Counted from the first letter of the stretch, positions 16,997 to 25,223 are shown. The stretch: 64,000 bases of DNA from Occultella gossypii (GCF_019947135.1 NZ_JAGSHT010000007.1:231052-295051), one strand, 5' to 3'. Notes: generated by a model from the sequence alone, not told the origin. Program-made: numbers and translations.

Positions 16997-18040
16997 TCAT
17001 GACCGGAGTCGATCCGGCGCGAACGCGACGAGGATCTTGCTCGCGGGGTCCGAGCCGTCGGCCAGGCCGGCGAACGCGGCCTGCGCCTGTTCGGGGCCGA
17101 CGGTGCGCGAGATGAGCGGCGCCAGCTCCGCGCTCGCCCCGGCAGCCCATGCGGCGGTGTCCGCGAAGTGGACAGGTGCGTAGCAGAACGCGCCGACCAG
17201 GGTGCGTTCCGCCGTCGAGATCGCGTAGGCGGGTAGCTCGACGGTCGGTGCGCCCATGCCGACGAGCACCACGGTGCCGCCGGCCGCCGTCGCGGCGAGT
17301 GCGGTCGCCAGGGTCGCGCTCACGCCGACGGCGTCGATGGTGACGTCGATCTCGCCGGCCGACTCGTGCACGTCGTCGGCGCCGGGATCGACGACGGCGA
17401 ACCCGAGCCGGGCGACGAGCGTCCGGCGGGCGGGGTGGGGCTCCGAGACGAGGACGGACGCCGCGCCGAGCCGGCGGCAGGCGATCGCGACGGCCTGCCC
17501 GATCGGGCCGCCTCCGAGAACGAGCACCCGCGAGTCCGAGTCGACGCCGCCGCGCAATGCCGCGTGGTAGCCGACCGCGAGGGGCTCGACGAGGGCGCCG
17601 ACGGCGACATCGCCGGCGAACGGTACGAGGTTGGCCGCGGGGGCCGCGAGGTAGTCGGCGAACGCGCTCGAGATGGCGGGGTCGACGCCGATCACGCGGC
17701 GCCGGGCGCAGATGTGGGCGTTGCCCTCGAGGCAGCGCGCGCACGTGCCGCAGGCGAGGTTGGGATTCAGTACCACGACGTCACCGAGCGCGTGGCCGGT
17801 GGCGCCGTCACCGAGCGCCGCGACGATGCCGACCGTCTCGTGCCCCATGACCTGACCGGGCTGGCGACGCCCGTTCTCGCCGGTGTAGCCGTGCAGGTCG
17901 GAGCCGCAGATCCCGGTCGCCACGATGCGCACGAGCACCTCCCCCGGCGCCGGGAGGGGGGTGGGTCGATCCTCAAGGAGGAGGGTGCCGAAGTCGGCGA
18001 GCACGAGTGCGCGCATCTGTGCGGGGACGGTCGTGGGCAT
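16997..18040 (-). CDS. Zinc-dependent alcohol (polyol-type) dehydrogenase
   Basis: 347-residue medium-chain dehydrogenase. Catalytic zinc ligands are in GICGSD and GHE, structural zinc cysteines in CGTCARCLEGNAHIC, and the NAD(P) loop is VLVLGGGPIGQAVA. Closest in layout to sorbitol/threonine/galactitol-type dehydrogenases, so a sugar alcohol or sugar acid is a likely substrate. The ATG at 18040 is behind GAGG at six bases; an earlier ATG at 18088 would span the operator and is rejected. Between it and the ABC operon are 207 non-coding bases holding the ABC promoter, so it has its own transcript but a related operator. Confidence 0.9.
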   Translation of the reverse strand: MPTTVPAQMRALVLADFGTLLLEDRPTPLPAPGEVLVRIVATGICGSDLHGYTGENGRRQPGQVMGHETVGIVAALGDGATGHALGDVVVLNPNLACGTCARCLEGNAHICARRRVIGVDPAISSAFADYLAAPAANLVPFAGDVAVGALVEPLAVGYHAALRGGVDSDSRVLVLGGGPIGQAVAIACRRLGAASVLVSEPHPARRTLVARLGFAVVDPGADDVHESAGEIDVTIDAVGVSATLATALAATAAGGTVVLVGMGAPTVELPAYAISTAERTLVGAFCYAPVHFADTAAWAAGASAELAPLISRTVGPEQAQAAFAGLADGSDPASKILVAFAPDRLRS

Positions 18041-18049
18041 CGGTGCCTC

Positions 18050-18065
18050 GTTCTCTATTGTGAAC
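18050..18065. promoter_or_regulatory. Candidate IclR operator upstream of the alcohol dehydrogenase
   Basis: GTTC TCTATTGT GAAC, 10-25 bases before the dehydrogenase ATG, a position suited to repression. On the minus strand it reads GTTCACAATAGAGAACGA; compare the iclR site on the plus strand, GTTCACTCTGTCGAACGA. Confidence 0.55.
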
Positions 18066-18149
18066 TGCGTTTCTAGATGCGGAACCACCCTAACGGGCTA
18101 GCACTGCCGGTGTCGACGTGCCGAGGCGGTGTCGGAGGTGAGTGACACG

Positions 18150-19034
18150 ATGGGCCGCATGCCGTTGACGACCGTTGCGCTCCCGTTCACCCCCCCGCTC
18201 GACGGTGACGCGATGTGGGACTACCTCGCCGCGCGCATCATCGCCGGCGTCGAGGAGATCGACGCGCACACCTACCGGCGCACGCTGGCGCTGCCGCACG
18301 GTCCCGGCGTGATCACGATCGCGCGGCCGGCACCGGGTGCGTCCAGCCTGAGCCTGGAGGTTTGCGCACATGCCGGGGACCTCGATGCCGCGGCCGCCGC
18401 GGCCGGCCGGATCGCAGATCTGGGTGCCGATCCGGCCGCGATCGTCGCCGGGCTGGGTGAGCATCCGTGGCTCGGACCTCTCGTGCGTGCGCGGCCCGGA
18501 GTGCGCGCACCGGGACAGGCGGACGGGTTCGAGATCGCGGTGCGGGCGGTCCTGGGCCAGCAGGTCTCACTCGCTGCCGCGTGTACGCACACCTCCCGCC
18601 TCGCCCGGGCGATCGGGACTCCGCTGGCCGCACCGAGCGGCGCGCTCACCCACATGTTCCCGACCCCGGCGCAGCTCGCCCGGGTCGACCCGGACGACGG
18701 TGAGACGCTCGCGATGCCAGCCGGGCGCCGTCGGGCCCTGATCGCGCTCGCCCGGGCCGCCGACGACGGACTCGACCTTGACGGCGGACTCGACGCGGAC
18801 GAGGCCGAGCGGCGCCTGCTCGCGCTTCCCGGGATCGGGCCGTGGACGACGCAGTACGTACGTATGCGCGCTCTCGGCGACCCGGACGCCTACTGTGGCA
18901 CCGACCTGGTGCTCCGGCGGGCGGCGGAGCGGCTCGCGGGCGCGACGGTGGACCCGATCGGCACGGAGTTCTCGCCGTGGCGCACCTATGCCGCCCACCA
19001 CCTGTGGCGGTACGCCCAACTGGAGGCAACATGA
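18150..19034 (+). CDS. alkA: DNA-3-methyladenine glycosylase II (AlkA type)
   Basis: About 294 residues. The N-terminal AlkA_N domain (LPFTPPLDGDAMWDYLAARI) is followed by the HhH-GPD glycosylase domain: VRAVLGQQVSLAAA, hairpin LPGIGPWTTQYVRMRALGDPD, and a likely catalytic aspartate in this segment. It excises alkylated purines in base excision repair. It corresponds to the AlkA half of Ada-AlkA fusions but lacks the Ada zinc and methyl-acceptor domain. Start ATG at 18150, nine bases after GGAGGTG; ATG 18159 is a close alternative. Overlaps ogt by ATGA, so the two alkylation-repair enzymes are co-translated. Confidence 0.9.
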   Translation: MGRMPLTTVALPFTPPLDGDAMWDYLAARIIAGVEEIDAHTYRRTLALPHGPGVITIARPAPGASSLSLEVCAHAGDLDAAAAAAGRIADLGADPAAIVAGLGEHPWLGPLVRARPGVRAPGQADGFEIAVRAVLGQQVSLAAACTHTSRLARAIGTPLAAPSGALTHMFPTPAQLARVDPDDGETLAMPAGRRRALIALARAADDGLDLDGGLDADEAERRLLALPGIGPWTTQYVRMRALGDPDAYCGTDLVLRRAAERLAGATVDPIGTEFSPWRTYAAHHLWRYAQLEAT

Positions 19035-19555
19035 CCGAGATCGCCAAGGCCGGGATGAGCAGGGCCGGCACCACCTACCGCCACGACCTCGACTCCCCCA
19101 TCGGGACGCTCGTACTGCTCGCCGACGCCGACGGCGCGCTCACCGGGCTGCTCTACCCGGGGCACCGGACCATCACCCTCGCCGACGGCGCCATCGCAGA
19201 CCCAGCGCCGTTCCGGGACGTGCAGACCCAGCTCGAGGAGTACTTCGCGGGTGGGCGGACGGTGTTCGATGTGCCCCTCGCCCCGGTGGGAACGACCTTC
19301 CAGAAGGCGGCGTGGGAACAGCTGCTGCTGATCCCGTTCGGCGAGACCCGCACGTATGGCCAGATCGCGGACGCGCTCGGGCAGCCCGGCGCGGCCCGCG
19401 CGGTCGGCCTCGCGAACAACCGCAACCCGATCTCGATCATCGTGCCGTGCCATCGGGTGATCGGCGCCGGCGGCAACCTGACCGGCTACGGCGGCGGCAT
19501 CGACGCCAAGAAGTTCCTCCTGGACCTGGAGTCCCGGGGATCGACCCTGTTCTGA
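19031..19555 (+). CDS. ogt: Methylated-DNA--protein-cysteine methyltransferase
   Basis: 174-residue suicide repair protein that takes O6-methyl groups from guanine. The active site IIVPCHRVIG is intact, preceded by the DNA-binding helix region YGQIADALGQPGAARAVG and the arginine finger. The N-terminal methyltransferase_1N domain (SPIGTLVLLADADG) is present. GGAGG sits five bases before the ATG, which overlaps the alkA stop. After its stop the same frame stays open for 54 codons with unrelated esterase-like sequence (next entry). Confidence 0.95.
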   Translation: MTEIAKAGMSRAGTTYRHDLDSPIGTLVLLADADGALTGLLYPGHRTITLADGAIADPAPFRDVQTQLEEYFAGGRTVFDVPLAPVGTTFQKAAWEQLLLIPFGETRTYGQIADALGQPGAARAVGLANNRNPISIIVPCHRVIGAGGNLTGYGGGIDAKKFLLDLESRGSTLF

Positions 19556-19720
19556 ATCGCGCAGACCCTGGACCGGGTGCCGAACACGGCCTTCGTGCCC
19601 GGCCCGCTCGGCGCCTACAACTCCGAGGTGGACCCGCTCCACCACGACGCCGTGGGCCAACGTGAACTGGGCCGGCGCTACGTCGCCGCGGCGCGGGGCC
19701 TGCTGAGCCCGCCCGGGTGA
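19556..19720 (+). pseudogene. Remnant of a sialate O-acetylesterase/SGNH-type esterase C-terminus
   Basis: The frame reads ...NTAFVPGPLGAYNSEVDP, then LHHDAVGQRELGRRYVAAAR and a short tail to the stop at 19718-19720. The D-x-x-H block followed by a GQRELGRRY-like helix is the usual end of SASA/SGNH carbohydrate esterases. Only about 54 residues remain, with no start codon, ribosome binding site or Ser motif, directly after the ogt stop and in the same frame. I read it as the leftover of a deleted esterase gene. Confidence 0.55.
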
Positions 19721-19729
19721 GGTGAGCGG

Positions 19730-20815
19730 TCAGGTGCTGACCAGATAGTCCTCGGTGTCGTCGTCCCAGCGCAACGTCACCGCACCGGCCTCCGCCGCGG
19801 CCCGGCAGAACTGAAGGAAGTTGCGGTAGCCGAGCGCCTTCTCGGAGAAGTCCGGGCGACGCTTGCGCAGGTGGTTCTTGAGGCCGGACAGAGCCGACGG
19901 CCCGTCCGACTCGGAGACCACGGCGGCGACCAGCGCGAACGCATCTTCCCGTTCGTCGCGCTCGGGCAGGGACACCTCCGGGTCGCCTGCGGCCGGGCCC
20001 GTGCCCAACTCGACGATGCCGCGCTCGGCCAGGTTGCGGAGCACCTCCCCGAACGTGCGGTAGCCGTGGTCGGACTCACTGAAGGTCGGGTCCTTGCGGA
20101 GCAGGGTGCGCTTGAGGACCGAGGCCGTCACCGTCGCACTCGTGGAGGACTGCAACCCCGCGAGCGTCTGCGCGACGAGGACGTCCAGCGCGGTCGTGTC
20201 GTCGGCGATTTCCTCGTCGCTCTCGTCCTCGTCCAGGGTCTCGGGGGTCGGCGCCGGATCCGGGGCCGCCTTGAGCCGCGTCTCCCGGCGGGTGGCGGGG
20301 GCAGCTTCGGCGCGCCTGGCCGGCGTGGGCTCCGGGACCTCCACACCCTCGAGTCGGTCGTAGAACAGGAACTCGTCGCAGGCGGGCGGCAGCAGCCGGG
20401 ACGTCGACTTCTCCACGCCCACGCCGATGACGCGCTTGTTCAGTTCCCGGAGCTTGTGCACCAGTGGGGAGAAGTCGCTGTCCCCGGTGCACATGACGAA
20501 GGTGGAGATGTAGTCGCGCTCGAACGCCATCTCGATCGCGTCCACCACCATCTTGATGTCGGCGGCGTTCTTACGGGAGGCGCCCATGCGCTGGGGCATC
20601 TCGATCAGCTCCACCTGGTGCCGGGTGAGCGAGCGACGGTCCTCGTCGAAGTAGGACCAGTCCGCGTAGGCGCGGCGCACCACCACCCGTCCGCGCACAG
20701 CCAGGGCGTCCGCGATCGGACCGAAGTCGAAGGTCATCCCGCCCAGGTGCTCACGCGCGCCGAGCGCAAGGTTCTCGTAGTCGAGGAATACGGCGAGGCG
20801 CTCTTCGGAATCCAT
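19730..20815 (-). CDS. NYN-domain (LabA-like PIN-fold) protein with two OST-HTH/LOTUS domains
   Basis: 361 residues. Residues about 5-155 form a NYN nuclease-like domain with conserved acidic positions (FLDYENLA, AADIKMVVDA, MCTGDSDFSPLV). A charged linker follows, then two OST-HTH domains (about 205-275 and 288-358, each with a GYRxF motif: HGYRTFGEVL, LGYRNFLQFC). NYN/LOTUS proteins are thought to act on RNA in the cytoplasm; the target is unknown. ATG at 20815 with TAGGCT at 20828-20823, seven bases upstream, so the mRNA is probably leaderless. Confidence 0.88.
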   Translation of the reverse strand: MDSEERLAVFLDYENLALGAREHLGGMTFDFGPIADALAVRGRVVVRRAYADWSYFDEDRRSLTRHQVELIEMPQRMGASRKNAADIKMVVDAIEMAFERDYISTFVMCTGDSDFSPLVHKLRELNKRVIGVGVEKSTSRLLPPACDEFLFYDRLEGVEVPEPTPARRAEAAPATRRETRLKAAPDPAPTPETLDEDESDEEIADDTTALDVLVAQTLAGLQSSTSATVTASVLKRTLLRKDPTFSESDHGYRTFGEVLRNLAERGIVELGTGPAAGDPEVSLPERDEREDAFALVAAVVSESDGPSALSGLKNHLRKRRPDFSEKALGYRNFLQFCRAAAEAGAVTLRWDDDTEDYLVST

Positions 20816-20822
20816 ACCCGCC

Positions 20823-20828
20823 AGCCTA
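20823..20828 (-). promoter_or_regulatory. -10 box (TAGGCT) for the leaderless NYN transcript
   Basis: TAGGCT followed by seven bases (ggcgggt) and the ATG; no ribosome binding site is present. Confidence 0.5.
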
Positions 20829-20900
20829 TGGGGGTCCCGCCGAGTGCGCCGACCCAGGGCCGGATGGCGGGGTCGGCGGCGTGTGGCAGGGTGAGGCACC

Positions 20901-21629
20901 ATGACCGAGTTGAGCGATTTCGTCAGGGCGGGCAACCAGGGCATGGACCCTGCCGCCTACGAGATCGAGAACGCGGCCATCGACCCGGACGGCACGCTCT
21001 GGGCGCGCCTGGAGACGGTCGCGCCGTGGGCCGGGCGCAGGCTCCTCGACCTCGGCTGCGGCAGCGGATTCTGGCTGCCCCGCTACGCCGACGCGGCCCA
21101 GGTGATCGGGGTGGAACCCGATCCCGCCCTGCTGCCGCTCGCGCAGTCGCGGCCCGGCGGTGCCGAGGTGCGGCACGGCTCCGCCGAGCACATCCCGCTC
21201 CCGGACGACTCCGTGGACGTGGTGCACGCCCGCTTCGCCTATTTCTTCCCCGGCCCGGACTTCGATGCCACCCCCGGCCTCCTCGAGGTCCAACGGGTCC
21301 TCGCCCCCGGCGGCGCGCTCGTGGTGATAGACAACGACCACGACGACGGCGAGTTCGCCGAACTGCTCGCGGTCAGCCCCTGGGCCGCCGAGCAGGGCAC
21401 CGGGACCTACATCCTCGACTGGTGGCGCGAGCACGGAGCCACGAGCGAAGCGGTGCTGAGCAGCTGGAGCTTCGAGTCCCGGGCCGACCTCGAAACGGTG
21501 CTCCGGCTGGAGTTCCCGCCAGCCGTCGCCGACCCGTGGCTGCGCGCGCACCGGCACCGGCTCGGACTCAGTTACGGCTACGTGGTGCACACCTGGCGCC
21601 CGCGGGGGCCGGGCCGGCACGCGGCCTGA
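20901..21629 (+). CDS. Class I SAM-dependent methyltransferase
   Basis: 242 residues, Methyltransf_11 type. Motif I is LLDLGCGSGFWLPRY, the acidic loop is VIGVEPD, the SAEHIPLPDDSVDVVHARF motif is present, and RVLAPGGALVVIDND is the post-motif. Cytoplasmic. Its substrate cannot be inferred. Divergent from the NYN gene with about 85 bases between the two starts. No operon partner. Confidence 0.88.
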   Translation: MTELSDFVRAGNQGMDPAAYEIENAAIDPDGTLWARLETVAPWAGRRLLDLGCGSGFWLPRYADAAQVIGVEPDPALLPLAQSRPGGAEVRHGSAEHIPLPDDSVDVVHARFAYFFPGPDFDATPGLLEVQRVLAPGGALVVIDNDHDDGEFAELLAVSPWAAEQGTGTYILDWWREHGATSEAVLSSWSFESRADLETVLRLEFPPAVADPWLRAHRHRLGLSYGYVVHTWRPRGPGRHAA

Positions 21630-21733
21630 GCGGCACGCACCAGGCGCCGGTGACGTATGGAGTTGTCCACACCCGCTCCGCGCCGATCGCGCAGAGGTCC
21701 GCTGCCCGTCCTGGGGCTTCGTCGACTCCCGGT

Positions 21734-22198
21734 CTAGTCCGCCGCGCCGGCCGCGGAGGTTTCGCGCAGATCCGCCTCACGCTTGTCGTAGTCGGCGCGG
21801 GCCCGGGCGATCTCCTCCTGGTGAGCCTCGGTCCACACCACGAGCGACTTGATCGTCGCGTGCAGGGTGCGCCCGAGCGGCGTGAGGGCATAGTCGACTC
21901 GGGGTGGCACGACCGGGTGGACGGTGCGCTCCACCAGTCCGTCCCGCTCGAGGTGGCGCAGCGTGCGGGTCAGCATCCGCTGGCTGATCCCGTCGATCTC
22001 ACGCTTCAGTTCGGTGAACCGCAGGCTGCGCCGGTCGAGCAGCGCGATGGCGAGCAGCGACCACTTGTCCGCGACCCGATCCAGGATCTGGCGCACCTCA
22101 CAGTCCTCGCGGGCGTCCCACTGCCAGACGTCGTAGTCGGAGCGATGGCCTGCGGTATCCGCGGGAGAACCGAGTGACTGAGAAGTGCCTTCTTCCAT
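21734..22198 (-). CDS. HxlR-family transcriptional regulator
   Basis: 154 residues. The winged helix-turn-helix core DCEVRQILDRVADKWSLLAI includes the conserved cysteine often used for redox or electrophile sensing. ELKREIDGISQRMLTRTLRHLERDGLVER is the recognition helix and wing. It is divergent from an MFS drug-type exporter, with the perfect palindrome GGTTAC-N5-GTAACC between them, so it probably represses both genes. Confidence 0.92.
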   Translation of the reverse strand: MEEGTSQSLGSPADTAGHRSDYDVWQWDAREDCEVRQILDRVADKWSLLAIALLDRRSLRFTELKREIDGISQRMLTRTLRHLERDGLVERTVHPVVPPRVDYALTPLGRTLHATIKSLVVWTEAHQEEIARARADYDKREADLRETSAAGAAD

Positions 22199-22227
22199 AG
22201 TCGCCCATCGTGCCGCACGCTTGGCGA

Positions 22228-22244
22228 GGTTACAAGAAGTAACC
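22228..22244. promoter_or_regulatory. Candidate HxlR operator, GGTTAC-N5-GTAACC
   Basis: Perfect 6-5-6 inverted repeat (GGTTAC AAGAA GTAACC) in the 96-base gap between the divergent hxlR-type gene and the MFS gene. Confidence 0.6.
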
Positions 22245-22294
22245 GACCAGCAATCGGGGAACCACAGACCCCGGGGCGAAGGGAAGGACGTGGC

Positions 22295-23815
22295 ATGGAA
22301 CAGCCGGCAGCCACCAGGATGAGCGCGCGGGACCTCGGGGTGCTGGTGGTCCTGTGTGGGGCGATCTTCCTTGAGGGCAGCGACGTCGCGATGCTGAACG
22401 TGGCCCTTCCTGCGATCCGCACGGACCTGGGTCTGACCACCACCGAACTGAGCGGCGTGATCACCGCCTACGTGGTGGGCTACGGCGGCTTCATGCTGCT
22501 CGGTGGACGCGCAGCCGATGTGTTCGGACGGCGCCGGATGTTCCTGACCTGGCTGGTGGTGTTCCTCCTGTTCTCCGGTCTCGGCGGGTTCGCCACCGAG
22601 GGCTGGATGCTGCTCCTCGCCCGGTTCGTGACCGGGATCGCCGCGGGCTTCCTCACGCCGGCCGGGATCTCGCTCATCACGACCTCGTTCGCGGAAGGGC
22701 CGGCGCGCAACCGTGCCCTGATCATCTACGGCGCGGCCGGCGCCGCCGGGTTCTCGCTGGGTCTCGTGGCGGGCGGTCTGCTCACCGCGATCGGCTGGCG
22801 ATGGGTGTTCTTCGCCCCGGTGCTGATCGCCGCGGTGCTGCTCGCACTGGCGATCCCGCTGCTCACCGAACCGCCCGACGGCGGGCGGCGTGGCCGGCTG
22901 GGCGTGCCCGCGGCGCTCACGCTGACGGCCTCGATGGTGCTGTTCGCGTACGGGCTGACCCTCCTCGAGCGAGTCCACGAGATGGGTGTGCAGGCCGTCG
23001 GCACGCTGCTCCTGGCCACCGCGCTGCTGGTCGTCTTCGCATTCGGCCAACGCCGAGCCGCGGACCCGCTGATCCGGCCGGGACTGCTGCGCGCACCGGG
23101 CCTGGCCGCCGCGAACGTGACCGCGCTGCTGTTCGCCGGCTCGTTCTACGGGTTCCAGTTCCTGACCACCCTGTACCTGCAGGAGCTGCGCGGCTGGACC
23201 GCGCTGCAGACCGGGCTCGCGATGCTGCTGATGGCGCTCGACGTGGTCCTCGCACCGACGCTCGCGCCCCGGCTGGTGCAGCGGTTCGGGGTGCGTCGGG
23301 TGATCGCGGGCGGGCTCCTCGCGGGCCTGGTCGCCTACACCCTGTTCCTCCGTGCGGACCTCGATTGGGCCTATGCCGCGATGGTGCCGACCATGGTCGG
23401 TATCGGCTTCATGTTCGCTCTCGTCTACGGCCCGCTCGCGATCGCCGCGACCGACGGGGTGGCCGGGTCTGAGCAAGGGGTCGCCGGAGGGCTGCTCAAC
23501 ACGTCCCTGCAGTTCGGGGCGGCGCTGGGGATCTCCGCCGCCACCGCGGTTCAGGTCGCGGCGCTCGGGGCGGCGACCGGACCGGAAGCAGGGCTGGACG
23601 CGATCCGTACGGCGATCGGAGTGCCGATCGTCTTCGTGCTCCTCGGTGCCGTGGTGATCACGGTCGGCGGCCGGCCCCACTCGGGCCGGCGCGGCGACCC
23701 GCATCGGTCGACGGGCGCGGTCGCGACTTCCACATCGGACGAATTGTCCGCCGCGTGTTTGCCCCGGGAACCCGACCCGTCCGGTCCGGAGTCCGCGCCG
23801 GCGCCGGCGCGCTGA
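22295..23815 (+). CDS. MFS efflux transporter (DHA2/EmrB-QacA type)
   Basis: 506 residues with about 14 membrane helices in the inner membrane; probably a proton-driven exporter of small hydrophobic compounds. Motif A is GGRAADVFGRRRMF, motif C is GAAGAAGFSLGLVAGGLL, and the D1-like motif LEGSDVAMLNVALPAI lies in helix 1. The hydrophilic Pro/Ser-rich C-terminal tail overlaps the start of the next gene. ATG behind GGAAGGA. Divergent from the HxlR regulator, so probably inducible by its own substrates. Confidence 0.9.
   Translation: MEQPAATRMSARDLGVLVVLCGAIFLEGSDVAMLNVALPAIRTDLGLTTTELSGVITAYVVGYGGFMLLGGRAADVFGRRRMFLTWLVVFLLFSGLGGFATEGWMLLLARFVTGIAAGFLTPAGISLITTSFAEGPARNRALIIYGAAGAAGFSLGLVAGGLLTAIGWRWVFFAPVLIAAVLLALAIPLLTEPPDGGRRGRLGVPAALTLTASMVLFAYGLTLLERVHEMGVQAVGTLLLATALLVVFAFGQRRAADPLIRPGLLRAPGLAAANVTALLFAGSFYGFQFLTTLYLQELRGWTALQTGLAMLLMALDVVLAPTLAPRLVQRFGVRRVIAGGLLAGLVAYTLFLRADLDWAYAAMVPTMVGIGFMFALVYGPLAIAATDGVAGSEQGVAGGLLNTSLQFGAALGISAATAVQVAALGAATGPEAGLDAIRTAIGVPIVFVLLGAVVITVGGRPHSGRRGDPHRSTGAVATSTSDELSAACLPREPDPSGPESAPAPAR
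23736..23750. promoter_or_regulatory. Candidate MarR operator inside the MFS 3' end
   Basis: CGGAC GAATT GTCCG, four bases before the GTG at 23755. The position fits autorepression of the MarR gene, but it also lies in coding sequence, so chance is possible. Confidence 0.3.
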
Positions 23816-24321
23816 TCGGTCCCGGCCCGGGGGTCGCCCGTCGCTCCTTGCGACCCTCCACCAGTGAGCGCGACCGGTTGGTCGAGGAGATCTTCCAGGC
23901 CCAGCACGCCATGATGCGCGCGAGCCTGGCCTCGCAGCTCGAGCCACTGCTGGACAGCACGCTGACGATGCAGCAGTTCAGGCTGCTCGCCGTCGTGCAC
24001 TTCCATGGCGAACAGACGATGACGGCGCTCGCCGACGCGATGCGACTCTCGCCGCCCACGGTCTCCGCCGCCGTCGACCGACTCGTGGAGCGCGGCCTGG
24101 TGAGCCGCCGCGAGGACCCGACCGATCGCCGGGTGCGGCTGATCGGCCTGGCCACTGAGGGCAGGCGGCTGTTCCGGGACCTCGAGGACTCCCGATCCCG
24201 GCTCGGCCGGGAGATCCTCGCCGGCCTGGACACCGACGCGCTCCGTGCGCTCGCCGCGGCCGACGCCCAGCTCGTTGCGGCGGTCGACCGCACGCTGGGC
24301 ACCGGCGGGGCCGGGGACTAG
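23755..24321 (+). CDS. MarR-family transcriptional regulator
   Basis: 188 residues as given. The core begins near residue 37 (STSERDRLVEEIFQAQHAMM) and holds the winged helix TMTALADAMRLSPPTVSAAVDRLVERGLVSRREDPTDRRVR, a strong MarR signature. The GTG at 23755 overlaps the MFS gene by 61 bases and has no clear ribosome binding site. A TTG at 23848 or 23878 would give a protein of usual length (about 150), so the start is uncertain. It may be co-transcribed with the exporter. Confidence 0.85.
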   Translation: MFAPGTRPVRSGVRAGAGALIGPGPGVARRSLRPSTSERDRLVEEIFQAQHAMMRASLASQLEPLLDSTLTMQQFRLLAVVHFHGEQTMTALADAMRLSPPTVSAAVDRLVERGLVSRREDPTDRRVRLIGLATEGRRLFRDLEDSRSRLGREILAGLDTDALRALAAADAQLVAAVDRTLGTGGAGD

Positions 24322-24336
24322 CGCCCGACGGCGTCG

Positions 24337-25173
24337 TCAGAGCTCCCTCCGGCCCCGGAACTCGCTGGGGCTCATCCCGTACCGGGCCCGGAACCGGGAG
24401 GCGAAGTACATCGGACTCTCGAACCCGCACGACGCGGCGATGGACGTGACGGTGCGGCTGGTCAGCTCCAGCGACCGGGCGGCCTCCGCCAGCCGGCGGC
24501 GTTCCACGAACCGCTGCGGGCTCACCCCGAACTGGCTGACGAACAGGTGGGCGAAGCGGGATGGGGAGAGCGAGCTCGCCCGCGCCAGGTTGGCCACCCG
24601 CAGAGCGGCCCGCAGGTCCGCATCGATCAGGGCGACCGCCCGGAGCAGCCGTTCGTCGGTGCCCGCCAACTCCCGGGAGAGGTTCACCCGGTCGCACCAC
24701 AGCAACGCCGACTCCAGTGCGTTCACGGCGGCGAGCTCGCCGTTGCGACCGGCGGTGCCCCGCCCGCCGACTGCGGCGCGCAGAGCCACCTCGATGCCGC
24801 GCCGCACCTCACCGGTCGCCTCGATGGCGCCGATGCCCGCCGCCGCCTGCGGCCAGGACAGCAACGGCAGCCAGTCGTCGCGCGGGTGGAAGTGGGCGTA
24901 CAGGAAGTGCCAGCGCTCCTGCCCGACGGCGGTGCCGTAGTCGTGCAGGGTGCCGGGCCGTACCAGCAGCGTGCGTCCGGGGACGGCCGGCACATCCGTG
25001 CTGCGGGCACCGAACCGGCCGGCACCCTCGAGGGTGTGTACCAGAAGCCAGTCTGTGGTGCCCCGCTCCCGGTAGGTGGCGTACCGGGGATCCTCGTCGA
25101 ACTCGCCGGCCACCACGCGGCGCACGATGGGCGTGTGCGACTCCGGTCGGGCAGCAGAATCTTGAAGGGTCAC
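24337..25173 (-). CDS. AraC-family transcriptional regulator
   Basis: 278 residues: an N-terminal cupin-like ligand-binding half (WLLVHTLEGAGRFG; LLVRPGTLHDYGTAVGQERWHF) and C-terminal paired helix-turn-helix domains (LARASSLSPSRFAHLFVSQFGVSPQRF; SIAASCGFESPMYFASRFRARYGMSPSEFR). GTG start at 25173 with GAGGTG upstream. Divergent from the phytanoyl dioxygenase with only 50 bases between, so it very probably activates or represses that gene in response to a sugar or similar ligand. Confidence 0.92.
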   Translation of the reverse strand: MTLQDSAARPESHTPIVRRVVAGEFDEDPRYATYRERGTTDWLLVHTLEGAGRFGARSTDVPAVPGRTLLVRPGTLHDYGTAVGQERWHFLYAHFHPRDDWLPLLSWPQAAAGIGAIEATGEVRRGIEVALRAAVGGRGTAGRNGELAAVNALESALLWCDRVNLSRELAGTDERLLRAVALIDADLRAALRVANLARASSLSPSRFAHLFVSQFGVSPQRFVERRRLAEAARSLELTSRTVTSIAASCGFESPMYFASRFRARYGMSPSEFRGRREL

Positions 25174-25223
25174 AAGCGCATCACCTCTTATTCCCGACGC
25201 AACGCGGCGGCAGACTCGACGGT

